Notes under the pieces: generated by a model
What the model saw: only the letters and a program-made list of their open reading frames with translations
Databases searched by the model: none
Told to the model about the DNA's origin: nothing
Part shown: piece after piece, positions 37,801-49,800 of the stretch
Layout of the letters: every line of letters begins with the position of its first letter
Position numbering within the stretch: the first letter of the stretch is position 1
Made by a program: the position numbers and the translations under genes
NCBI GenBank assembly: GCA_016165875.1
Contig: JABBOT010000005.1
Span: 25,383,368 to 25,447,367 of the forward strand
Direction: 5' to 3'
Length of the DNA stretch: 64,000 nt
From: Acanthopleura granulata
Lineage: Eukaryota; Mollusca; Polyplacophora; Chitonida; Chitonidae

Positions 37801-40800
37801 ATTAACTGTCACAGATTAAGTGCCATAGGATCAGTTGTCATAGATTAAGTGCCACAGGATTAATTGTCACAGGATTAGTTGTCACAGGATTAATTGTCCT
37901 TGTCTGTCGCAGGACCTACTGTCACATTATTAATCGTCAAAGTTGCTATTCTTTGTCAGAGCCCTAGTAATTTGTGGCGTATCTCCTAACCTCTGTCAAA
38001 ACTACCCCTGTCGGTTCTCTCGTGATTGTCTGATCCTATAATACGTCGTTTTTCTGTAAGCATATGTCACCATCTGTTAAACAGACCCTACCATTTCACG
38101 GCTACTGTTTGGTATGCTTGATATGCCGTTTTCGTTATGCATGTATTCTACCCTCTGTTAAACAGCTCCTATAGGCTTACTCTCAGACTGTGGTTGGATC
38201 CTCATTCTCCGTGAAAAGCTGTTCGTCTTTAAGGAAGGGACTTGGGAGCAGGTATGGCTGAATTTTCCATTTATTCCTCACCTAAAGATGACAATTGAAA
38301 CACCTAAATAGTTTATACACCAAGAATGGATGAAGTATTAAACCGTCCGTAATGAATGTCAAAGTAGTGCTGTGATGCCCAAACGGGAGTATTATAAAGA
38401 GTGGTAAATATTTATTCTTGGGAAACAATGTTTAAGGATTTGTGTTCATTTTCACAGCTGCATACAATCGAGGGTCTGGTTGCAATGGTAAAGGAGCCCC
38501 ACCACCAACAGAGGGATTTCTGTGGAGGTAAGTCTTAAGTCTTCTAAGGTTATTTAGAAGTGTAACATGACTTAGGTTAGTGAGAAGTCTAACATACCTA
38601 AGGTAAGTCAGAGGTCTCACATGTCGCTTTCTTTTGAAGGCCTATTGCCAGTGACACCATGTGTATGAAAGCAGTTGCCGTTAGCTCAGATGTAGTTTTA
38701 ATTAAGGTGAAAGAAAGCTAAAAGTGAATTAAGATTCATCAGATGATCAACTGAAAACTATGCGCAAAACTGCTGTGTTTTTTTTCTTTTTTTGTGGATA
38801 TTTGAGGTGTGTTAAATGCGTTCAAATGCTTGAATTTGCGAGATATCACGAAACAGAATGTAAGAGTTAGATTCGAACAAGCCACTTCATCGACCACGGG
38901 TCCAAAAGATTCAGCAACCAAGGTCGTTGAACCAGTTATTTCAAGTTCCCGTGTGTATAATGCACCTGTAGGGTCAACTTTGCGCTGGAAAGTTTAAACG
39001 TCAACCTCGGAAGCAGAAAACCCTTCAACCTGAAGTGCTGTGCTAATCCAGTGTTTTAACGTCCACCTTGCCAGCGGGAGAACCGGATTCAGCCTCGAGA
39101 CTCTAACCCGTCTATCTTCATACTTGATACATCTGTTTCCCAGAACCAATGGCCAAGTGCGTCGAGCTCCATGTCCGGTGTTTTCCACATGGCGTTCCAG
39201 TGAGGCAGCACCGCGGCTGTGTCGACGTTGGACCGCACATGTGTGATTTAATTACAATACTGTTGAATAGAGACATTAAACCACATGCAAGCAACAAACT
39301 GAAGACGTTCTCACGCGCGCGAATAACTTTTCTCCATTAGTGGAAAATATGTATTCCCTTTGTAAAAACGAGAATAAGAGCTTTTGGAACAAACCTTGAA
39401 AAGCTTTTCCATTTGTATCTAACGTTTTCTATCATCTTCTGATCACTAGAAATATTATGTCACAGACGATTCACTTCCAAATCGATACCGCCTTCTTGAT
39501 AGTAAGCTAGAAAAAGTATCCAAATGACACATCAGTAAATTCTAAAACAATATCCAAGGTCAAATTCCCGAGATATATGCGGAGCTTTCTGGAATATTGC
39601 CACCCATCAGTGTATAGATAGCTATGTCGAAATTAAAGTCATCTGATAATCGATACCCAGTTTGACATGTGAAGACATAGGCCGTTGTTTTTGAAAACGT
39701 TGAAGATCAATTTACCGCAAAATGACCATTGGATTTTTCTGTTCAAAACTTGGGAAACTTGCCCTTGGGTTCATGGACATATAATCAGCTGGACATTGCA
39801 ATCATTGCTTGAAAGGTAATTTGTTTTTTCCCATATTTCAGGCAACGGAAAACTTGCTGTTTTGTACAGAGGAGGATCGGGTCACGCGCTTATAGTTGAT
39901 CTTCAGAAATATGTGAAGGACAAGTCTGGCGGGACCAAGGTCAACCTCCTGGACAAAGGTCAAAAGGCGAATGACTTCATCACCCAGATAGAGCTGACAG
40001 GATCGGGGCTTATACCGTGTCTCTCTTACGAGGCAGAGAAGTATATGGACAACGTCTGCTCCATCAAAGTATTTAATCTGAGAGATGGCAGCCTCCTCAA
40101 AAGCTTCAAAGGTTTCAACGTGGGATTTATGGTTGGTAAGATGAAGCTTTATATGCCAGTATATTGGTAACTTTAGCACCATGTGCATACCGTTGACTGT
40201 TGACTAAGATTGCATATACATAAAACAAGCTTCTTGAAATCTAAAGTATGAACTAGAGCGTTTACCAAAGATGGTAAAAACAAAAGGGAAAGGTGCCATT
40301 TATTAACTGGAGAAGTATTAGGCGGTGTAGGACTTTGGGTGGTAAAAGACATATTTTGTAGAGAAATACAAATACCAGGCACTGGTTGAACACCCTAATC
40401 GCAATTCTTAATATTTCAAAGTCAGGCATTTCCGATTCTGTCTACATAATTAGCACAGTTAATCGTGGAGAAGCAGAAAATGCATCTAAGATGTTTGTCT
40501 TAAATAAAAAATGAGACAAGTTGTCAGTGAGTTATTCCGTCCGGTCCACACGTCACGTATTTTGTAATTCAGAGGTGCTGCATTACAAACGTTTGAACAT
40601 TGCACCAGATTGTCGTCCTTCGAGTAGGCAACAAAGGAAAATGACCGAAATCTTCTTGAGTTCCGCAGGGAGTCCAAACCAAACAAGCAAATGCGTTCAG
40701 TGAAATAGAACGACATCACCATATGGTCTCTTATTCCAACAAATCAAAGTTGATACTGAATGCTTTACGGAGAAACTGATGCTAGCAAAACCAACTGACA

Positions 40801-43800
40801 AAAACATGTAAAAACTTTGTTCTTATTTCACAAGTACGGTTTACAGCTTTCAGAACATGACAGTCCATAATGAAACGCTTTGCGTTTTTTACCTCTTTTG
40901 TGAAAACTAAAGTTTTTAATACAAATGCTGAGGTTTTCAGACGTAGCATTAATTCATACACAACTTATGAAAGGTAACATGTGTTGTAGGTACGGGAGTT
41001 ATTCGAGTGCGTGATAATAAACATATAGTGTTTCCCACATTTGTGCCGACGGAGTCCAACACGGCGATTATTGACATCAACCTTGACACAGGGAAATATC
41101 AGAAGGTTGCAGCAGTTCTCTCTGTCTGCAACTGTCTGGTGAGTATAACTGCTTACAAGACAGGACAACAGTCTGGTGGGTATAACTACTTACAAGACAG
41201 ACCACTGTCTGGGGAATACAACTGCTTACAATCTAGAATGGGCGTTCCGGGTAAATTTTCGCAAGACCAGTTTCCATGAACTACTACTTAGACGGACAAT
41301 TGTTCAGTCAGCACAACTGCTTGTAAGACAACACAAGCATTGTTTATAACAACATCATACTGAGTATATTAAACGGTTCGGATATTATTTGCTTTTTCCT
41401 CTTTTTGCGGCCTTTTGGACATTTGTGTGCAAATCGTTGACCGCAAAATTGACACACCAGATCGGTAATGATCTACTTTAAAGGATAACTCCAGAACAGA
41501 AATCTGACATATGTGCTGAATGTTGCTACCAAAATAAATACCTTGAGATGATAACTTTATGTGCACAGCCTGTATATCGTAAGAAAATAATATTAAAATC
41601 AGACCAACGAGTTTACTCAATCAAGCCTGTAGGAAGCCATTATATACCCCCAATGATGACGTCATGCTGTCACAGTACTAGACTTCTGACCTGCGAAGTG
41701 GTATTTTGCTGTTGTTTACCAAGATGTCTTTTTTTCATTGGGTTCAGAATACTCATTTTTCTTAACTTTACCTCTAGTTTTTAAATATTCTTGGGTGGTA
41801 AAAATGTAATCGTTCGTGAAATAGTTTTACATAATCTAGGATGTTTTCATATCATAGAGCTTATGCTACAGTGACTGCTCTTTCGTGTGTCCTGGGCAGG
41901 CGTCTCTGGATGCCCACCGCCTGCTGGCAATCTCGGCTACCACGACAGACGTGGTCGACGTTCTACAGGTGGAAGAAGGCGTTGGAGGGCAGGCGGAGCA
42001 GGCACAGCAGGAGGACGACAGTCTGGTGGAAGACAAGTATGAAAAAATGGTGGATCTAATCAAGCCCATTCCTGATACCCGGCGCTACATGCTCTCGGGG
42101 TACGGCAATAAGGCCTTACAGATCTGGGATGCCGGTCAAATGAGGATGGTCAGAGACATCAACATCAGTAAGATGATTTCTTAACCTAGCTCTTCCATGC
42201 ATATGTAGACATTCTACTATTAATGTTACCGTTACACACAGCTGTTTGTTTCTCATTTTGATTTGATTTATTTGATTGGTACTTGATATTTGGTATTTGA
42301 TTTTCTACCGTACTCAAAAATATTTCATTCTTATTGAGAATTATGCTGTAAAGCAACCAGGCAGAACGACCATCCGCAGGTTTGCTAGCAGACTTTCCCA
42401 CACACGACCGGAGAGGAACCCAGCATAAGCTGGACTTGAACTAATAGCGGTTTCTGTGTGTTTGCCCTGCGCTAGCCCGCCAAATGCTAGGCCACAGAGG
42501 TGCTGTTGTGTTGTTGTTTTTTTTTTCTTTTGTTTTTTTTTTCTGGTAACCGTGCTCTCTGTATGGACAGTTTTGTTTCTTTCCATTTCGTCTCTTGCAA
42601 AAAAAAAGAATTGTTAAGTAAGTATCATAAATGTCTCCAAAAACATATGGTTTGAGAATTTGGGGTAGTTGAACTATGACACCTTTGTGTTCAATGCATT
42701 AATCATGTAAAACAATCATTTCAAGTCATTCATATTTTAACATTACTTTTCTTATTTGCGAACCAACCATGAATTCTCAAAGAGTCATTCGAGCTTGCTA
42801 ATTGTTCTTATATTATATTTTGCCCCAGTTTTGAACTCTTCTTTTTTCTTTGAGGAGGTGGGGGGAGGAGGCGGCTTAATATTTATTCAGTGTGTTACGA
42901 TGTTTTGGCAAAGGTCATTATGTTGTACTATATGTAACTGGATCTGACGAAAGGATGAAACACTTCCCTAGCCAATATGAGAGCCAGTTATCTTACAAAT
43001 ATGAAGCTAAATGTGTTTGTTTCGTCACAAGGGGTTAGGCCTACACTTCGCTAGCCAACACGACATCTCGTGATCTTGTAAATGTGACAAGAAATGTGTT
43101 TGTCCCGCCTCAGAGGGTTACACCTCCCTAGCCTGTATGAGAACCAGTGATCTTATAAATGTGACAGTAACTGTGTTTGTTTTGCCTCAGAGAAGGGTGG
43201 TTACACTTCACCAGCCAGTATAACAGCATCTGATCTTGTAAATATGATGGTAAATATGTTTGTCTCGTTTCAGGGGGTTAAATTTCAATAGCTAGCATAA
43301 CATCAAGTGATCCTGTAAATGTGATGGTAACTGTGTTGGTTTCGACTTAAGGATAGGAGGTTACAGTTCACTAACTAACATGACATCCAGTGATCTTACA
43401 AATGTGACGGTAAATGTGTTTGTCTCGTCACAGAGGTTACACCTCGCTAGCCAACATGATATCCAGTTATCCTGTAAATGTGACAGTAAATGTATTTGTC
43501 TCGACTCAGGGGGATACACTTCGCTAGCCAGAATGACAACTAGTGATCTGGCCGTTACTCTTACCCACACTGATGAGGTTATGGTTTATGACATGAAAAC
43601 CCCAAAGAATCATGGAGCTCAGCAGAAAAGCCTTAATAAGGAGAGTGCCCTTGAAGGAAAGTGAGTGTAGGGTATATGTAAAAGCATTTGTCAGCATCAT
43701 TAAAGTATACTCTGTTCGTAGCCCTTTGTTGTAGACACAACCAAAAACTAAGAGGCTTCGATATGTTTTTTAGCTATAGGTGCACGAACAAGTACTTCAT

Positions 43801-46800
43801 TGATGTATTTATACATTTGTTTTAGTGTGGCCTTTTCTTTTAACGCAATGCATTTTTGCATGGGAATGAATTTTCCATGCGATGATGAACGATAATGGAC
43901 TTAGATACTTAACATTATGCCTTATGTTTTGCGGTTTTAATCGTTTCAAAAATAAGAATACAAACTTTGATATTACAGGAAAAGGATCTATTTTTATCCT
44001 TCATTGATTGATTAATAACGAAATACGCATTCGGCGATTCTATATATGAAATGCATGAATGCAGGAGTGTTGTGCATTTGAATATGTGACATGATTGATG
44101 AATGCTCGAGAGTGACACTTTACATAACTCGGTCCGTAAGGTTTCCTGACCGGGATCTAACTGATGAACTATTGAATATTTAGGTTGGCAACTGTGCCTG
44201 GAAAAGCTCTCTTGGCAACCAAAAAGGGGTTGGAGATACGGGACATCATAGGAGGTAACTTTTATCACAACTCACATATGACTTATGCTGTGTTTGCCCA
44301 GATATACACATAATGCTCCCAGCTCAGGTATGGTCTACGCCGTCTTTATACAGATACACACATAATACTCCCAGCTCAGGCATGGTCTACCCCGTGTTTA
44401 TCCAGATATGCATGTCATACTCACAGCTTAAATACAGCCTATATGCCTTGTTTGCCGAATATCTCACCACTCGTCCAATCATGATATGTATGTTCTGTTT
44501 GTTAAATATACATATAAAACGAACAGTTCAAATTCTAGAAATATATTTCTTGTTTATCTACATAAACATGTCATGCTTTCGGTTCAGATATGATCTAAAT
44601 GTCACGCTTCTCTAGGCCTCCGTGACCGGCTGAGTTAGCGCGCCAGAGCGGCGTTATGCCTTTCACCAATGCGGTCACTGTGAGTTCAAGCCCAGCTCAT
44701 GCTGGCTTCCTCTCCGGTCGTAGGTGGGACGGTCCTCCAGCAACCCTAGGATGGTTGTGGGTTTCCCCCAGGCTCTGCAAGGCTTTCACCCACCATAACG
44801 CTGGCCGCCGTCGTATAAGTGAAATATTCACTTATATCCGGCGTAAAACACCAAAAAAATAAATAAATCAAATCATGCTTTATCAGTTAAAACATATCAT
44901 AACTCTGGTTCATTTGTGATCCATATGCGCTTTTCTTTCAGACAAACTAATTACTTAAATGTGCAGCTTTAGATAAGGCCTTGGTGCTTATACCGTGTGC
45001 TGAGAGCTAGCACTGTACATCATTCAGTGCTTTGGGTATTGTGTATATCACAGGGCTATAAATTTGCTTATGTTGTACAGACAAAGTGGAATGCGTCATT
45101 TCCATCGAAGATAAGAAGGGTCTGGCACAAATACAGATTGACCGCACAAAAACTGTGGCCGCCGGGAAGGTCAGCGCGACGGAAGCGAACAAAATCGTCT
45201 ATATGTTCGACATTCAGGTGAGAATGAACATAGAGACAATAATGACTGATTATCACTGAATAGTGGAAAGCATATTCCTGACAATGACGACCATTTATCG
45301 TCTAAATAAATCGGTTCCAATGCACCAAGTTCTGCTATTACTCTGCAACTGTTCTTAACTACGTTGCTTGACGAGCTCGATCATAGAGAAGCTGTGAAAT
45401 ATTACAGCATAAAAACAAGAGAATGCCCCTCTTGGACAGACTTCTTTTAAGCAGGTTACAATGTCTATTCCAAATCACCTATTACAATGTGTACCTTTCA
45501 AATCAAAGAATCGTCTCTATTTGTACCATGTGTGTGGTGAATATCATTCACCGAATAACTTGAAAACTATAGGGTGGTCCTGCTCCCAAAACGTTATACA
45601 TCTCGAGACAAACTCCATCCAATATTACGTCAAAGAGTCTTCCACCAAAACCGCTATTTCATTGGATTTCGTAGATCTATCTGATTACGGATTAATTCGT
45701 TAACTGGAATAGATTGATCCGTTAGATCTACGAAAATGCAATTCATCATCCCTCAAATAACGGATTCAACGGATGATTTTTCTTGAGCGCCTTGGTCCAT
45801 CACCATTGAAAATCGTATTTATTTGGCATATTATGTTATTGTGCGATGACTTGTAGTATTAAAGACTGCAGCATATGGAGCGTAAAACCAGAACTACGAC
45901 AAGAATGTGGTAGCTGGCAAGTACTTACAAGTAAACGGTAAAATTCAAATTCTTGTCAGTTTACCTCAAATAAGGTTCCCTTCTAACTATTCACATAAAC
46001 ACTTAACTGGTAGCCACTCGCTCACCCTCTAGCACCTTAGGTTAAGCAGAATTAGTTTTAAAAAAGTGCAGTAATGTTAATTTCAGTTTATTAGACATCA
46101 CTGAAGTAGATTTACCCAAATGCTGTGTGGTCATCACATTTAAATATTAGAGCCATTTTCATGGTCTGTCATGAATTTTGGCGATAATCACATGTTTAAA
46201 ATAAATAAACAAACATATAAATAAATAAAGGTCGAAAATAAAATTAATTTACATTATTTCTTACAGAAGCAGACACGATTGCCGGACATCAAATGCCCTC
46301 TTGAAAACCTTGAATTTTCCTGGGACGGGAAGTACATCGCAGGGACGGTGTCTGGCCAGAAACCTTCCAGTGCAATCTTTGATGTCAAGAAAGGTAGGCT
46401 TTTTTCATTTCTTTTTTTTTCAAATTAGGCATATCTTATACCATATCTTAAATCTACCACTGAATTTTATGCATATTTTAGCCAATGATCGGAAATATGG
46501 GCAAATGGAAATTTCCCAATCGCTAACTTACCACCTTAACGTAGTCGAGAGGTGTTTTGACAGCCGTCACCGCTGACCTCACGACTGAAGGATAATTAAT
46601 TTTGAAGCCTTATGAAGACTATAGTTCGATGTGTGGTTATTCCAGCTTCTTGACCACTTCAGTGTCCATTAGTGACTGGAGTAAACCTCATTTACCTGTA
46701 ACAACCGACTTACCGAGCTACATTCACTGTTAACGTCCCTTCACGAAAACAGGTACGAAGCGCTCCATCCCTGACCATGAACAGAACAGCGTGACCTGCT

Positions 46801-49800
46801 TGGGCTTTTCTGAGATGACCAACTGTGTGCTCACGGGGATGAACTCTGGTCAGATTTTATTTATTTATTTATTTATTTAATTATTTATTTATTTATTTAT
46901 TTATGTGCTAATTTTTAAAATATAAAACATTATTACAGATGCCCCAATTTGTTTGCTGAAGACAATATTCAGTCACAATCTTCGAGGCTCGTGTGGCCTT
47001 GGTGACGGGTGGGTGGTTTACTTTTGTCAACCAATTAATCTGACCGTGATGGTGTTAAAGTCTTGGGTGTAGTGTTGAACAGCAATCATATAATTAAAGT
47101 ACAGCCAGATTAACATCTGGGTTAGATACAGCACTGTAGGTCTCCTGTTAATATGCTGACAAAGCAGAGAGCTACAGTGTGCAACTATGGCGGAAGTGGG
47201 CGAGACATATTGCGAATTTCAGGCGGAAAACAGGAATACCTCACATGGAGCAATAATATTAGCAGATTATGAGATGGACAAAAATAAATATAGTAAAAGA
47301 CATAATTTATCTCCCATTTTTGACCCCACGAAAGACTAACAAGATTTCTATGATGAAGACAACCAGTCTTACCAAAAATCATAAGATACAACCGGAGATT
47401 TCGCCGTAGTCTGTTTTTCATACCGAAGGTCTTTGCAGGAAATGTTAGAGGTCGGGCCATTAGGCTTGAAAGAGTTGCAGAAGACTGAACATGTTGAACG
47501 GAGCGACTATCCTGAACTGTTATCGGAGTTACATTTCACACCTGTGAGAAAGAGATCGAAAAAGATCCACAGACACTTAGTCCGAACTATTATTAAGACA
47601 TCATCGAAAGCCAATCTTTCGGTAGTTTTGATAAGCTAAGCTTTGTTCGTTTCTTTCTGTGTTGAACAGCCATCAAAGGCAGCAGAGTGATTACCACTGC
47701 AATAACAGCACTTTGGGGTCACCCTTTTGGGGCACTGAGAAAAATCAATATTATCACCGCATCTGAAACAACAGTGTAACAGACTTACACTCAGGGGCTA
47801 TATGCCCCTTTCTTTGGTAATGATAACATCGTTTAACACTCGGAATATATTCCTCTACAGGAAATGTTTGAAACGCGATCCCCACTTTTCTTTCAACCAA
47901 GTTAACTAAAATCGAACATAAGCCGGCATTGATGGAGTTTTGTCTCTTCGGATCATTCCCTCATACAAGCAGTCTTTAATAAATAACCCCTTATAGTGCT
48001 TTGTACTCGCGCTGGTAATACTTTACATCTATACCCATGATGTTAGTACATGTTAGAAGACACCGAGCTTGGCGAAGATCGTTACATTTTATGGCTAGGC
48101 TACCGACTGAAAGCCACATAACAGATTTGCTTATGACACGTTGTATAGCCTCGCCTAGCTTGTTTTAATTTTGTGAAGGACCGAGTTCCAACAGCGTTCA
48201 TGAAAACTAGGGTATCTTTAGCAGTGACTTAAGGAGTGGAAGAAGTCTTCTCTTAACCGATGTGCCATCAGTACCAAAATTCAAGGGGCGTTTGCCTAAA
48301 GGAAGAACATTCTGTTACACTCCAAATTGTCCTCCACGTTCATTACTTTTTTAAAGTAATTTATTAAAGTAAATAACAACTGTAAGTAATGAAAGTCTTC
48401 AGCTCCGAATGTTAAGATGTGGCTTGAATCATCATTCTTCTGGAATGGCATAAATACTTAAATTTCATTCCTATTTTACTTAAAACAGGCATTTTATTGA
48501 AAAATAGTCGCACTGTTTCTCTGTAGTGTTGAAAATCTGAGTTAACGGCACATTTTCGCCACCATTACTTTGTAGTATTCTGTCCTTCGGCGTATCAATA
48601 GCAGATCTACAGGACAGTATCTCGGTTGACACTGGCATATATAGTTCAATTTCCTGAATCGTACTTGTTTCTATATCGTCATGAAATTATGTTTTGTAGA
48701 CCTGTTATCCCTAGTCATAACTAACACCCTTAATAAGGCTCATCGGTATATCTTCTTTGCTTACAGTAGTTTATAGGGTCCAGTGTTAACATCACACTGA
48801 ATATTATTTTCTTTAAGAAGGTAAAATGCCGAAGTACATCCAGGCAAGTAATTGAGCAAGCAATCTCATTGGCTAGTAAATGCCACTAAAAGCATTCATC
48901 AGCTATTTTTTTACCCAGGAAAACATGTGAACAAACAACTTCATTGGCTAGTAAATTCCAGCTGAAATTTATAACAATCGAAAATGTATTGAAAATATTC
49001 GTTTGCTTGCATTATTCTTTTGGTGATTTAAGCAGTGCATTCGCTAAATAATGCACGATGCCGCGGCTAATACAGCCGATGATATTAAGAGAAAATAAAG
49101 TTATTTATATGGCGTAACGGTACACATAATAGATGGACTAACGTAAAGCTGAGGTTGATATACCTAATAATGACGGGACTGACCTGCCCGTACATAAAAA
49201 TGCTAAGTGGCCAAGAACTTTGTCTATTATTTCTGAAATATTTTGCCAACCTTCTTGAAAAAATCGCAACCAGAACCAGTAAGAACCCACCTCATCCTGC
49301 TAAGTTCTGTTTTTACAGGTTCCATAGTTCTTTATGATTTGGATAGCTTGAAGTTTGTGAGATCTATGATATCTGCACGGTCAGACATGGCTAATAGCAT
49401 GACAGTCTCCAATAGCGGGCGGTACCTCTGTACTACCGGCTTCAACAACTCGGAAGTCTATGTGTTCGATGTGACCAACGGGCAAAAGTAAGTATGGCTC
49501 CAGCTACGTTTGTTGTTACCTTTGGTGATACAAGAAGAAGCATTTGGCTCCAGTGCACAATACAGCATCCTCCCCCTGTCACCGGCTTGTCCCAGGGCAC
49601 GGGAGACAAGTAATTACTATACTTCACTTAAAGTTTGACCAGTAAAATGTGCACTTTTAAAAGTACATAAAGGCCCTATAACCAAACCAGTTCTGGTGAA
49701 AAAGAAATGATTCAAAGTTCTCAAAAATTCCTAAGTGGCCCTAAATTGGATGAATCAATCAGAATCAATGTTCGACTTAAGACAAGCTAAATTTAATGAA

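Noticed and set aside
42341..42586. Minus-strand ORF with a poly-Lys run
   Set aside because: It is the translation of a SINE and an adjoining T-run, not a gene.
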